DNA of 64,000 bases from Lewinella sp. W8. Its GTDB lineage: Bacteria > Bacteroidota > Bacteroidia > Chitinophagales > Saprospiraceae. Position 1 is the first letter of the stretch. The number at the start of each line of letters is the position of its first letter. A model generated the notes under the pieces. It was not told the origin of the DNA. It ran no database searches and was given only the letters and a program-made list of their open reading frames with translations. The DNA lies in assembly GCF_004375085.3 (NCBI RefSeq), contig NZ_SNAQ03000027.1, positions 1 to 64,000 on the forward strand, read 5' to 3'. Position numbers and translations under genes: made by a program. Below are positions 15,588-23,568 of the stretch, in pieces.

Positions 15588-16514
15588 ATGCCAGCCATTC
15601 ACATCAGTCGATCAATCGACGTCGACGCTACTCCCGAGAAGGTTTACGAAATCGTCAGCAATTTTCACCACTGGCGGCCCTGGTCGCCCTGGCTGATTGC
15701 CGAGCCGGAGGCGAAGGTCTCCGTTGCGGAAGACGGAAAGTATTACGAATGGGAAGGCCAGCGGACGGGTGTCGGCAACATGACGGTCACCGACAGCACG
15801 GCTCCGAGCCGGGTGGACTACGACCTGGAATTTCTCAAGCCCTGGAAATCGAGCGCGAAGGTCAGCTTCGACTGCCGGGCGAAGTCCGGGGGTGGCACTA
15901 CGGTCAGCTGGAACATGGATACGAGCCTGCCGTTTTACCTGTTCTGGATGAAAAACTCCATGATCGCCTACCTCAACTCCGACTATGACCGCGGACTGGC
16001 GATGCTCAAGGAATACGTCGAGGACGGAGCGGTAAGCTCCCAACTGGAATTTCTCGGCTACGGAGAGTATCCCGGAACGGCTTACGTGGGGATTACCACC
16101 GCCACCACCCAGGCCGACGTAGGTCCGCAAATGAACGCCGACCTCACCAAACTCGCCAAACATCAGGAGGAAGGGGTATTCAGCGCCAGTGGCGCACCCT
16201 TTTCCATTTACCATAAGTTTGACATGGTTAAGAATCAAGTCAACTACACGATTGCCCTGCCCGTAGCGGAAGCTCCCGCGAGCCTGCCCGCAGGACTCAA
16301 GGCCGGAAGCATACCCGCCACCAGAACGTACACCCTGCGGCACGTTGGCCCCTACAAACACCTGGGCAACGCCTGGTCGGCCCTGGTCATGATGCAGCGG
16401 GGAAAGGAGTTTAAGGTGCAGCGGGGCATCCACCCCTTTGAGGTCTACGGTAATGCTCCGGGGGAGGTTCCGGACGAAGAACTCATCACCGATATTCACT
16501 TCGCGGTGAAGTGA
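15588..16514 (+). CDS. SRPBCC domain fused to a GyrI-like effector-binding domain
   Basis: This is a 308-residue two-domain protein. Residues 1-150 are a START/SRPBCC hydrophobic-ligand fold (ISRSIDVDATPEKVYEIVSNFHHWRPWSPW is the characteristic first strand and helix). Residues 155-308 are a GyrI/AraC effector-binding-like module (GYTY-type strands, YTLRHVGPYKHLGNAWSAL, and the closing PFEVYGNAPGEVPDEELITDIHFAVK). The same fusion occurs widely in Bacteroidota and probably binds a small hydrophobic molecule or antagonises gyrase inhibition. There is no DNA-binding domain, so direct transcriptional control is unlikely. Confidence 0.82.
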   Translation: MPAIHISRSIDVDATPEKVYEIVSNFHHWRPWSPWLIAEPEAKVSVAEDGKYYEWEGQRTGVGNMTVTDSTAPSRVDYDLEFLKPWKSSAKVSFDCRAKSGGGTTVSWNMDTSLPFYLFWMKNSMIAYLNSDYDRGLAMLKEYVEDGAVSSQLEFLGYGEYPGTAYVGITTATTQADVGPQMNADLTKLAKHQEEGVFSASGAPFSIYHKFDMVKNQVNYTIALPVAEAPASLPAGLKAGSIPATRTYTLRHVGPYKHLGNAWSALVMMQRGKEFKVQRGIHPFEVYGNAPGEVPDEELITDIHFAVK

Positions 16515-16520
16515 GGGGAG

Positions 16521-16548
16521 GGCCGGGATACATCCCGGCCTTTTCCTT
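16521..16548 (+). terminator. intrinsic terminator
   Basis: GGCCGGGAT (16521-16529) pairs with ATCCCGGCC (16532-16540), then TTTTCCTTTT. It starts seven bases after the SRPBCC stop. Confidence 0.8.
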
Positions 16549-16566
16549 TTCAGGTTCTTCCTTTCG

Positions 16567-16989
16567 TCAATAGTGGATATCGTTATTCCTGACTTTTTCC
16601 ACCGAGGCTTCGATCAGCTGCTTCAGGACGTCCAGGTCCACGTCGCTCAGGCGCTTGATGTACAGGCAGCTTTTGCCCGTTTTGTACTTGCCCAGTTTAG
16701 CGAGTAAGTCGGTTTCCCGCTCCACGCCACTCATGAGGTACACGGATATTTTTCCTTTACGGGGGCTGAATCCCGTCAGCATCCAATCCCCCTCTCTTCC
16801 CGTGGGGTAGACGTAACGGAACTTGCCAAAGCCAATGATACTGGGCCCCCACATGACCGGTGGGGAATCGGTCACCTCACGCATGGTCTTCAGAATCCAC
16901 TGACTGTCTTCGCGTTGCTGCTCATCGGTGACGGCAGCCAGGAAGTCCTCGGGACTTTTTTCCGTGGGTTTGGTTTTATTTTCGGCCAT
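16567..16989 (-). CDS. DUF1801 domain protein
   Basis: This 140-residue protein is read from MAENKTKPTEKSPEDFLAAV (16989); the upstream in-frame ATG adds 21 residues with no family similarity. The ILKTMREVTDSPPVMWGPSIIGFGKFRYVYPTG region and the closing KSCLYIKRLSDVDLDVLKQLIEAS are typical of DUF1801/YdhG-like proteins, whose conserved W-G-x-S-I-I-G-F-G motif is intact. The biochemical function of the family is unknown. The gene is convergent with the SRPBCC gene and divergent from tRNA-Phe. Confidence 0.82.
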   Translation of the reverse strand: MAENKTKPTEKSPEDFLAAVTDEQQREDSQWILKTMREVTDSPPVMWGPSIIGFGKFRYVYPTGREGDWMLTGFSPRKGKISVYLMSGVERETDLLAKLGKYKTGKSCLYIKRLSDVDLDVLKQLIEASVEKVRNNDIHY

Positions 16990-17116
16990 GCTACTTATTA
17001 TATAGTTGGAGAAATGGAGAGGTTCCACCAAGTTAACGGCAAAGGCCGACATGGCAACTTCTCCCCCACGAAAAGCGTTCCAGAAATAAGAACAACGTAA
17101 ATTTTCTTCCGAAGGC

Positions 17117-17148
17117 TTGTCTAATTCACCGCTTCGTTATTAAATTTG
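17117..17148 (+). promoter_or_regulatory. promoter of tRNA-Phe and probably the his operon
   Basis: TTG at 17117-17119 and TAAATTTG at 17141-17148 are 21 bases apart, matching the Bacteroidota housekeeping promoter exactly. The start site would fall near 17155, about 30 bases before tRNA-Phe. Only 13 bases separate the tRNA from the his leader, so I see no room for another promoter outside the tRNA gene. Confidence 0.6.
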
Positions 17149-17183
17149 CGTCGCTTTAGCGGGAACGCCTGCTAATAAATTAA

Positions 17184-17256
17184 GGTGCGGTAGCTCAGTT
17201 GGTAGAGCAATGGACTGAAAATCCATGTGTCGGCGGTTCGATTCCGCCCCACACCA
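17184..17256 (+). tRNA. tRNA-Phe (anticodon GAA)
   Basis: This is a 73-base cloverleaf. The acceptor strands are GGTGCGG and CCACACC, the D arm is GCTC-agttggta-GAGC, the anticodon arm is ATGGA-ctGAAaa-TCCAT and the T arm is GGCGG-ttcgatt-CCGCC; the discriminator is A. CCA is not encoded exactly (ACCCA follows). One acceptor pair (position 5 C with position 68 A) is mismatched, which is unusual. The gene sits directly in front of the his leader. Confidence 0.93.
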
Positions 17257-17269
17257 CCCAAGGAAAACC

Positions 17270-17329
17270 ATGACCAACTTCCTCCATCATCACCATGCTG
17301 CTATGTCTTGCCCCGTCGGCGAGCGGTAG
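17270..17329 (+). CDS. hisL: his operon leader peptide
   Basis: This is a 19-codon ORF, MTNFLHHHHAAMSCPVGER, with four consecutive His codons (CAT CAT CAC CAT, 17285-17296). It lies 13 bases after tRNA-Phe and 112 bases before hisG. Downstream are an intrinsic terminator (17369-17401) and a segment that can compete with it, so the layout is classical translational attenuation: ribosomes stalled at His codons leave 17326-17332 free to disrupt the terminator, while ribosomes finishing at the TAG (17327-17329) cover it. It is too short for routine gene callers. Confidence 0.85.
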   Translation: MTNFLHHHHAAMSCPVGER

Positions 17330-17401
17330 TTCTGGTGGAAGAACCTGGTTTCCCAAAAGCTATCAAAAGGTCCGTCGGAGCTACTCCGTCGGGCCTTTTT
17401 T
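17326..17401 (+). promoter_or_regulatory. his attenuator (antiterminator and terminator)
   Basis: Terminator: GGTCCGTCGGAG (17369-17380), loop CTA, CTCCGTCGGGCC (17384-17395), then six T; eleven of twelve positions pair (one G-U, one T-T mismatch). Competing pairing: GTAGTTC (17326-17332) with GAGCTAC (17378-17384), which consumes the top of the terminator stem. The 5' antiterminator strand overlaps the hisL stop codon, so leader translation decides the outcome. Confidence 0.8.
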
Positions 17402-17441
17402 GTTTCTACCCCCTTCGTATCGAAAACCAAATAACCAAGAA

Positions 17442-18305
17442 ATGTCGACCCCCCGTCTTCGCATTGCCGTGCAAAAATCCGGCCGCCTGTTGCAGGATTC
17501 CATTCAGTTGCTGAAAGAGTGTGGCATCAGAATCGACAACGGCCGTGATCAGCTCAAAGCTCCGGCCCGTAATTTTCCGGCGGAAATTCTGTACCTCCGC
17601 AACAGTGACATTCCGCAGTACATCCAGGATGGCGTAGCGGATATTGGCATCATTGGAGAAAACACTCTCGTTGAGAAAGAGAAAGAAGGGGAGGTCGTAC
17701 AGCATCTTGGTTTTTCGAAGTGCCGCCTGAGCCTGGCTACGCCCCGCGGCACCGTCTACGCGGGGCCGCAGGACCTCAACGGAAAGCGGATCGCCACCAG
17801 CTACCCCAACAGCCTGCGGGCCTACCTGAAGGCGCAAGACATTGATGCGGAGATTCACGAAATTTCCGGATCGGTGGAGATCGCCCCGAACATCGGCCTG
17901 GCCGATGCCATCTGTGACCTGGTTTCCACGGGCTCCACGCTCTTCAAAAATGGTCTGGAGGAACGGGACATCATCCTGAAGTCCGAGGCCGTCATTGCGG
18001 CCAGCCCCAAGATTGACGCTACCCGCCGGGAAATCCTGGATCGGCTGCTCTTCCGGATTCGTTCCGTGCTGGCGGCCCGCAACCAGAAATATTTATTGAT
18101 GAACGTGCCAAACCAGAAGGTGGAAACGATCATTAAGATGCTGCCGGGGATGCGTTCGCCTACGGTACTGCCGCTGGCCGAAGCGGGCTGGAGCAGCGTA
18201 CACACGGTGATCGCCGAGGACAGCTTCTGGGACATCATCGATCAACTCCGCGAAGCCGGAGCCGAAGGCATCCTCATCGTTCCCATCGACAAAATGATTG
18301 TCTAA
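17442..18305 (+). CDS. hisG: ATP phosphoribosyltransferase, long form
   Basis: This enzyme catalyses the first step of histidine synthesis: ATP plus PRPP to phosphoribosyl-ATP. The start is MSTPRLRIAVQKSGRL (17442); the longer frame reads through the attenuator. The 287-residue length, with a C-terminal ACT-like regulatory domain (from about residue 215, MNVPNQKVETIIKMLPGMRSPTVLPL), marks the long HisG type that needs no HisZ and is feedback-inhibited by histidine. PRPP-binding ICDLVSTGSTL is present. hisD follows after six bases. Control is expected at both transcription (attenuator) and enzyme level. Confidence 0.95.
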   Translation: MSTPRLRIAVQKSGRLLQDSIQLLKECGIRIDNGRDQLKAPARNFPAEILYLRNSDIPQYIQDGVADIGIIGENTLVEKEKEGEVVQHLGFSKCRLSLATPRGTVYAGPQDLNGKRIATSYPNSLRAYLKAQDIDAEIHEISGSVEIAPNIGLADAICDLVSTGSTLFKNGLEERDIILKSEAVIAASPKIDATRREILDRLLFRIRSVLAARNQKYLLMNVPNQKVETIIKMLPGMRSPTVLPLAEAGWSSVHTVIAEDSFWDIIDQLREAGAEGILIVPIDKMIV

Positions 18306-18311
18306 TCCAGA

Positions 18312-19610
18312 ATGAGTAGCATGCGTATTTACGATAACCCACCGCGCGCCGACTGGCCGGAGCTGCTGAAGCGCCCCGCCAAGGATCTCTCCAACCTACA
18401 GAAACGAGTGGGGGAAATCATGGCCGCCGTAAAGCAGCGGGGTGACGCGGCCCTGCGGGAGTTCACCGCGCGCTTTGACGGGGTCGAACTCGACCAGTTG
18501 GCCGTTCCGGCCGCGGCCATCAAGGCTGCCGGCGATAAGCTGAGTCCGGAGTTGCGGCGGGCTATCCTCACCGCCCGACAAAACATCGAGACTTTTCACC
18601 GGAGTCAGGTCACTACGGCCGAGGTGGTGGAGACCATGCCCGGGGTCCGCTGCTGGCGGGAGAGCCGGGGCATCGACCGGGTGGGTCTGTACATTCCTGG
18701 GGGGACGGCCCCCCTGTTCAGTACGGTGCTGATGCTGGCCGTCCCGGCCAACATCGCCGGTTGTGAAGAAATCGTGCTGTGTTCTCCGCCCGATAAGTCG
18801 GGAGAAATTCATCCGGCCATCCTCTTTGCGGCGGACGCCTGTGGGGTGACCAAAATTTTCCGGGTCGGTGGGTCGCAGGCCATTGCGGCCCTGGCCTACG
18901 GCACGGAGAGCGTGCCGGCGGTGTACAAGATCTTCGGTCCCGGTAACGCCTACGTTACCGTAGCCAAACAACTGGCGATGCTGGACGGGCTGGCGATTGA
19001 CATGCCGGCCGGTCCGAGCGAAGTACTGGTTTGCGCGGACGCAGGTGCCGAGGCCGCCCACGTAGCCGCGGATTTGCTGAGTCAGGCCGAGCACGGCCAC
19101 GATAGCCAGGTTGTGCTGGTCGTAGATAATCAGGAGCAGGCAGAAACGATCCGGGAGGAAGTGCAGCGGCAACTGGCGGATCTTCCCCGCCGGGAGTTGG
19201 CCGAACAAAGCATTGCCAACAGCCTGACGGTGGTGTTCTCCAATCCACAGGATCGTGTGGACTACGTCAATGCCTACGCTCCGGAACACCTTATCCTGAG
19301 CATGCAGGAGGCACGGGCGTTCAGTAAGCAGATTCGTAACGCCGGTTCCATCTTTTTGGGATACCACACCCCGGAGAGTGTGGGCGACTACGCCAGCGGC
19401 ACCAACCATACCCTGCCCACCTACGGATACGCCCGCAACTACAGCGGTGTGAGCCTGGACAGCTTCGTGAAGAAAATCACCTTTCAGGAGCTTACGGCCG
19501 ACGGACTGCGTACCCTGGGGCCCACCGTGGAGGTGATGGCTGCCGCCGAAGAACTTGATGCCCACAAGAACGCCGTCAGCCTCCGACTGGCGAGCCTGAA
19601 AGCCCAATAA
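18312..19610 (+). CDS. hisD: histidinol dehydrogenase
   Basis: This 432-residue Zn- and NAD-dependent enzyme performs the last two oxidations from histidinol to histidine. Recognisable signatures are IYIPGGTAPLFSTVLML-like (GLYIPGGTAPLFSTV), FGPGNAYVTVAKQLA, IDMPAGPSEVLV, DLLSQAEHGHDSQ (catalytic His and Zn ligands) and YAPEHLIL. The C-terminus GTNHTLPTYGYARNYSGVSLDSF contains the conserved Zn-binding His. It lies six bases after hisG and 53 before hisC. An ATG nine bases downstream (MRIYDN) is an alternative start. Confidence 0.96.
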   Translation: MSSMRIYDNPPRADWPELLKRPAKDLSNLQKRVGEIMAAVKQRGDAALREFTARFDGVELDQLAVPAAAIKAAGDKLSPELRRAILTARQNIETFHRSQVTTAEVVETMPGVRCWRESRGIDRVGLYIPGGTAPLFSTVLMLAVPANIAGCEEIVLCSPPDKSGEIHPAILFAADACGVTKIFRVGGSQAIAALAYGTESVPAVYKIFGPGNAYVTVAKQLAMLDGLAIDMPAGPSEVLVCADAGAEAAHVAADLLSQAEHGHDSQVVLVVDNQEQAETIREEVQRQLADLPRRELAEQSIANSLTVVFSNPQDRVDYVNAYAPEHLILSMQEARAFSKQIRNAGSIFLGYHTPESVGDYASGTNHTLPTYGYARNYSGVSLDSFVKKITFQELTADGLRTLGPTVEVMAAAEELDAHKNAVSLRLASLKAQ

Positions 19611-19663
19611 ATCATTGCCCAACCAAACAACATTGCACCCGCGATTCGCCAAAATTTAAAAAC

Positions 19664-20734
19664 ATGACCGCCACCGAAACCATTTCCTGGACGCCGGAAA
19701 AAATCCGCGAACTCGTCCGACCGAATATCCTGACGCTGAAGCCCTACTCCAGTGCCCGGAGTGAGTTCAAGGGCGTTGCCGAGGTGCTGCTCGACGCCAA
19801 CGAAAGTCCCTTCGATAATGGCGTCAACCGCTACCCGGACCCACTGGCCACCGCCGTGCGCCAGGCCATCGGTGGTTTGCGCAACGTCGATCCGGAGCGC
19901 ATCATGCTCGGCAACGGCTCCGATGAGTTGGTCGACTACGTGACGCGTATTTTCTGTCACCCCGGACGCGACGCGGTGCTGGCGCTGCCCCCAACCTTCG
20001 GGATGTACAAGGTAGCGGCGGGCATCAATGACGTGGAGTTCCGGGCGGTCAACCTGCTCCCCGATTTCACCATTCCGGTAGACCAACTCAAAGGGGCCTT
20101 TGACGATAAGACGCGGATCCTCTGGCTCTGCAGTCCCAACAACCCCAGCGGTAACGCGATGGACCCGGCCGTGATGGAGGACCTGATCCGGACCTTCCCC
20201 GGCATTGTGGTGCTCGACGAGGCCTACATCGACTTCACCCCGGAGGCCAGCTTCTTGCCTCGCCTCGATGAATTCCCGAACCTGATCATTACCCAAACCA
20301 TGTCGAAGGGTTGGGGTATGGCCGGCGCCCGCGTGGGGATGGCCTTTGCCTCCGAGTTCATCATCACGATGATGAAGGCCATCAAGCCGCCCTACAACGT
20401 GAACGTTATCAGTCAGGAGCGCGCGCTGGCGGCGCTGCAACGCCCCGAGGTGATGCAGGCCAAAGTCAATACCCTGATCGGGGAGCGAAAGCGGCTGGCC
20501 CGGGAGCTGGACAGCTTGGCCTGTGTGGAGTACATCTTCCCGTCGGTGACCAACTTCCTGCTGGTACGCTTTCAGGACAGTGCGGCCGTGTACCAGTTTT
20601 TGCTGGACCGTGGCATTGTGGTCCGCAATCAAAGTTACCAGCCCAACGCCGAGAACTGTCTGCGGATCACGGCCGGACTTCCCGAGGAGAACGACCGTTT
20701 GCTGGCGGCGCTGCGGGAATTTGATGCTCAATAA
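19664..20734 (+). CDS. hisC: histidinol-phosphate aminotransferase
   Basis: This 356-residue PLP enzyme (fold type I) converts imidazole-acetol phosphate plus glutamate to histidinol phosphate. The PLP-contact segments are [32 protein letters not shown] and [14 protein letters not shown], in which the Lys forms the Schiff base, followed by the conserved Arg of ARVG. The N-terminal [14 protein letters not shown] is HisC-specific (LKPYxxAR). The 53-base gap before it contains ATTGCACCCGCGA, a motif found before other starts, so an internal promoter is possible. Confidence 0.95.
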   Translation: MTATETISWTPEKIRELVRPNILTLKPYSSARSEFKGVAEVLLDANESPFDNGVNRYPDPLATAVRQAIGGLRNVDPERIMLGNGSDELVDYVTRIFCHPGRDAVLALPPTFGMYKVAAGINDVEFRAVNLLPDFTIPVDQLKGAFDDKTRILWLCSPNNPSGNAMDPAVMEDLIRTFPGIVVLDEAYIDFTPEASFLPRLDEFPNLIITQTMSKGWGMAGARVGMAFASEFIITMMKAIKPPYNVNVISQERALAALQRPEVMQAKVNTLIGERKRLARELDSLACVEYIFPSVTNFLLVRFQDSAAVYQFLLDRGIVVRNQSYQPNAENCLRITAGLPEENDRLLAALREFDAQ

Positions 20735-20760
20735 GTATAAGAACCACAATTTCGCGTAAC

Positions 20761-21897
20761 GTGCAAAAAGTCCTTTTCCTAGACCGTGACGGTACCCTCA
20801 TCCTGGAGCCCGAAGACTACCAGGTCGATCACATCGACAAGCTGAACTTTTATCCCGGTGTTTTCCGGTGGTTGGGGCGCATCGTGCGGGAGCTGGACTA
20901 CCAGCTCGTCATGGTGACCAACCAGGATGGACTTGGCACGGACAGCTACCCCGAAGAGAATTTCTGGCCCACGCACGAAGCCATGCGGCGTGCGCTGGCG
21001 GCCGAGGGCATCACCTTCGCCGAAGAAATTATTGACCGCACCTTCGCGGCCGACAATCAGCCCACCCGCAAGCCCGGCACGGCCCTGCTCACCCATTACC
21101 TGGAGGGGGCGTACGATCTGGCGAACAGTTACGTCGTCGGTGATCGATTGACGGACATGCAACTGGCCAAAAACCTGGGTGGTAAGGGCATCTGGATTGC
21201 GAACGATCCGGAGTTGGGTAACGAGGAACTGGACGCTGACCAACTGGCGAGTCTGGACGATACCATTGCGCTGCGCACGACCGACTGGGAGGAAATCTAC
21301 CGCTTACTGCGGCTGGAAAACCGTACGGCCAGCATCCGTCGGACGACCAAGGAAACGGACATCCAGATTGAACTGGATCTGGACGGCACGGGCAAGACCC
21401 GAATGGATACCGGCCTGGGGTTCTTCGACCATATGCTGGATCAACTCGGCCGCCATTCCGGTTGTGACCTGAGCGTGAAGGTGGCCGGTGACCTCCACAT
21501 TGACGAGCATCATACCATTGAGGACACGGCCATCGCCCTGGGCGAAGCCTTCGGCGCGGCCCTGGGGAATAAGATGGGCATTGAGCGGTACGGTTTCCAC
21601 CTGGTGATGGATGAGGCCCTCGTACAGGTCGGCCTTGACTTCGGCGGACGCCCCTGGCTGGTCTGGGAAGCAGCCTACAAACGCGAAAAGATCGGGGATA
21701 TGCCCACCGAGATGTTCCACCACTTCTTCAAGTCGTTTAGCGACGGCGCGAAATGCAACCTGAACATCAAGGCCGAAGGGCAGAACGAACACCACATGAT
21801 CGAGGCGACCTTCAAGGCGCTGGCCAAGGCCATCAAGATGGCCAAGCGCCGTGACGTGGACAATATGCGACTGCCCTCCACCAAGGGAATGCTCTAA
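20761..21897 (+). CDS. hisB: bifunctional histidinol-phosphatase/imidazoleglycerol-phosphate dehydratase
   Basis: This is a 378-residue fusion. Residues 1-165 are a HAD phosphatase ([10 protein letters not shown] gives the catalytic Asp pair; [16 protein letters not shown] is motif IV), removing phosphate from histidinol phosphate. Residues 185-378 are IGP dehydratase with the Mn-binding motifs [20 protein letters not shown] and [11 protein letters not shown]. The fusion order matches E. coli and other Bacteroidota. Translation begins at a GTG (20761), since [11 protein letters not shown] is the natural N-terminus and no in-frame ATG precedes it. It lies 26 bases after hisC and 20 before hisH. 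Confidence 0.96.
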   Translation: MQKVLFLDRDGTLILEPEDYQVDHIDKLNFYPGVFRWLGRIVRELDYQLVMVTNQDGLGTDSYPEENFWPTHEAMRRALAAEGITFAEEIIDRTFAADNQPTRKPGTALLTHYLEGAYDLANSYVVGDRLTDMQLAKNLGGKGIWIANDPELGNEELDADQLASLDDTIALRTTDWEEIYRLLRLENRTASIRRTTKETDIQIELDLDGTGKTRMDTGLGFFDHMLDQLGRHSGCDLSVKVAGDLHIDEHHTIEDTAIALGEAFGAALGNKMGIERYGFHLVMDEALVQVGLDFGGRPWLVWEAAYKREKIGDMPTEMFHHFFKSFSDGAKCNLNIKAEGQNEHHMIEATFKALAKAIKMAKRRDVDNMRLPSTKGML

Positions 21898-21917
21898 ACT
21901 CAAAAAAGATAGGTGCC

Positions 21918-22508
21918 ATGGTAGCCGTAATTGACTACAATGCCGGTAATATTCGATCCGTGCTCTACGCCCTGGAGCGCATCGGGGTGGAACACGTGCT
22001 GACGAGTGACCACGACGTGATCCGCGCCGCGGATAAGGTGATTTTTCCGGGGGTGGGCGCCGCGGCGTCCACGATGGCTCACCTGAACGAGACGGGCCTG
22101 AGTGACCTGATCCGTTCCCTGACGCAACCCGTCTTCGGGATTTGCGTGGGGATGCAGCTGCTCTGTAGCCACAGTGAGGAAGGGGACGTGCCCTGCATCG
22201 GGGTGTTTCCGGAGCGGGTCCGGAAGTTTGTACCGACCGATGGCGAGAAGGTACCCCACATGGGGTGGAACGACGTCAGCCTGACCGAAAAGAACGACTG
22301 GGTGAGTGATTCCGTGAACGGAACGTACTGCTACTACGTGCACAGTTACTACGTGGAAGCCGGCCCCGATACGGTAGCCACGACGGCGTACTGCGGCAAA
22401 ACCTTCGCCGCCATGATGCAGAAGGACAACTTCTACGCCGCGCAGTTTCACCCAGAGAAATCCGCTGCGGCGGGGGAGCAGATCTTGCGGGATTTTCTGG
22501 CGTTGTAG
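21918..22508 (+). CDS. hisH: imidazole glycerol phosphate synthase, glutaminase subunit
   Basis: This 196-residue class I glutamine amidotransferase supplies ammonia to HisF. The nucleophile Cys lies in FGICVGMQLLC and the His/Glu pair in AAQFHPEKS; the N-terminal VAVIDYNAGNIRSV and the PHMGWNDV strand are HisH-specific. HisH works only as a complex with HisF, yet hisF is not downstream. The operon ends here at a non-coding repeat and a convergent gene, so the remaining his genes must be elsewhere. Confidence 0.95.
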   Translation: MVAVIDYNAGNIRSVLYALERIGVEHVLTSDHDVIRAADKVIFPGVGAAASTMAHLNETGLSDLIRSLTQPVFGICVGMQLLCSHSEEGDVPCIGVFPERVRKFVPTDGEKVPHMGWNDVSLTEKNDWVSDSVNGTYCYYVHSYYVEAGPDTVATTAYCGKTFAAMMQKDNFYAAQFHPEKSAAAGEQILRDFLAL

Positions 22509-22546
22509 GGGTGAATTTTGAAATGGATTACGGTTGGTTGGCCCAA

Positions 22547-22621
22547 TGACCGCGAGGCCCTGACCGGAGCTATCGCTCCGGTTGCAGACCTCGCTCATGG
22601 AGGAGGACCCTTCCAGGGCCC
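22547..22621 (+). repeat. structured dispersed repeat, copy 2 (variable hairpin)
   Basis: The flanks are identical to copy 1 at 4554-4627 (16 + 14 + 21 bases), but the central hairpin is ACCGGAGC-tatc-GCTCCGGT instead of GTTGTTG-tacc-CAACAAC. The outer GCGAGG/CCTCGC pairing is kept. It sits 39 bases after the hisH stop, between convergent genes, in the same orientation as copy 1. Confidence 0.7.
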
Positions 22622-22672
22622 GGGTCAGGATAACCGAGACCGCGATAACCAAAGCTCGGGCCACGTAGCCCT

Positions 22673-23500
22673 TCACCTCACCGCCTCGTAGCCCACCATA
22701 ATTTCCTTGCGTTCCGGACCCCAGCGGTAGCCGCCGAGGGCGCCGTTTTGGCGCAGCACCCGATGGCAGGGAATCAAGAAGGCGATAGGGTTTTTCCCGA
22801 TGGCCGTGCCTACGGCACGGACGGCAGCGGGCTTCCCAACCTGGGTCGCAATGTCTCCGTAGGAGCGAAGGTGCCCGGAAGGGATCTGCAGCAGCGCCCG
22901 CCAGACACTCAGTTGGAAGGGCGTTCCCCTTAGGTCCAGGACCAGTGGTTTATCGGGTAGCTGCCAATCCTTAAAGAATCGGCCGACGGCGCGCAGGTGC
23001 ACACTATCTCCCCGGTGCAATCGTGCCTCGGGGAATTCCCTACGGAGCTCCTGCTCCGGGTTAGCGTTCCTTTCCAAAAAAGAAAGAAAACAGATCCCCA
23101 GTTCGGTGGCCGCCGCCAGCGCCACGCCAAACGGGGTAGTAATTTCCCGGTAGGTGATGTCGACGCCCGCGCCCCGGTCGCGCCACGCTCCGGGTGAGCA
23201 CCCCTGCAGCTGCACGAACAGATCGTGCAGCCGGCCGTTGCCGGATAGCCCCGCAGCGTGGGCGGCCTCCAGGGTGGAGACGCCGGCCCGCAGGCCGGCC
23301 TTGGCGTGCTCCAGCGTCAGGTGTTGCAAAAACCGCTTGGGACTCACCCCCGCCCATTCCCGAAACAGGCGCTGGAAGTGATACTTGCTCAGGTGCACGT
23401 GGGCCGCTACGTCCTCCAGACTGGGCTGCTCCTGCGCGTGTTCCCGCAGGTAGCGGATGGCCGCCGCCACCCGCTCGTAATGGTGTTCGGTTGGTGTCAT
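22673..23500 (-). CDS. Ada-like regulator: AraC HTH plus O6-alkylguanine-DNA methyltransferase
   Basis: This is a 275-residue protein read from MTPTEHHYERVAAAIRYL (23500). Residues 8-105 form two AraC-type helix-turn-helices (SLEDVAAHVHLSKYHFQRLF). Residues 185-275 are the alkyltransferase, with the acceptor Cys in IPCHRV (C245) and the RAVGTAIGKNP helix that flips the base. The N-terminal metal-binding methyl-phosphotriester domain of E. coli Ada (four Cys) is absent, so activation, if any, would have to come from the C245 reaction or simple DNA binding. It probably repairs O6-methylguanine and may control its own gene. Confidence 0.9.
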   Translation of the reverse strand: MTPTEHHYERVAAAIRYLREHAQEQPSLEDVAAHVHLSKYHFQRLFREWAGVSPKRFLQHLTLEHAKAGLRAGVSTLEAAHAAGLSGNGRLHDLFVQLQGCSPGAWRDRGAGVDITYREITTPFGVALAAATELGICFLSFLERNANPEQELRREFPEARLHRGDSVHLRAVGRFFKDWQLPDKPLVLDLRGTPFQLSVWRALLQIPSGHLRSYGDIATQVGKPAAVRAVGTAIGKNPIAFLIPCHRVLRQNGALGGYRWGPERKEIMVGYEAVR

Positions 23501-23504
23501 GGTC

Positions 23505-23535
23505 CAAAAGTAGGGGAGGTGCGGAGGCAGCACAA
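23505..23535 (-). promoter_or_regulatory. promoter of the Ada-like gene
   Basis: On the minus strand TACTTTTG (23512-23505) and TTG (23535-23533) are separated by 20 bases. The predicted start of transcription coincides with the ATG at 23500, so the mRNA may be leaderless. Confidence 0.5.
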
Positions 23536-23568
23536 TCCGATTCTTGCGGAGTTCGTACTTTCCTCACC

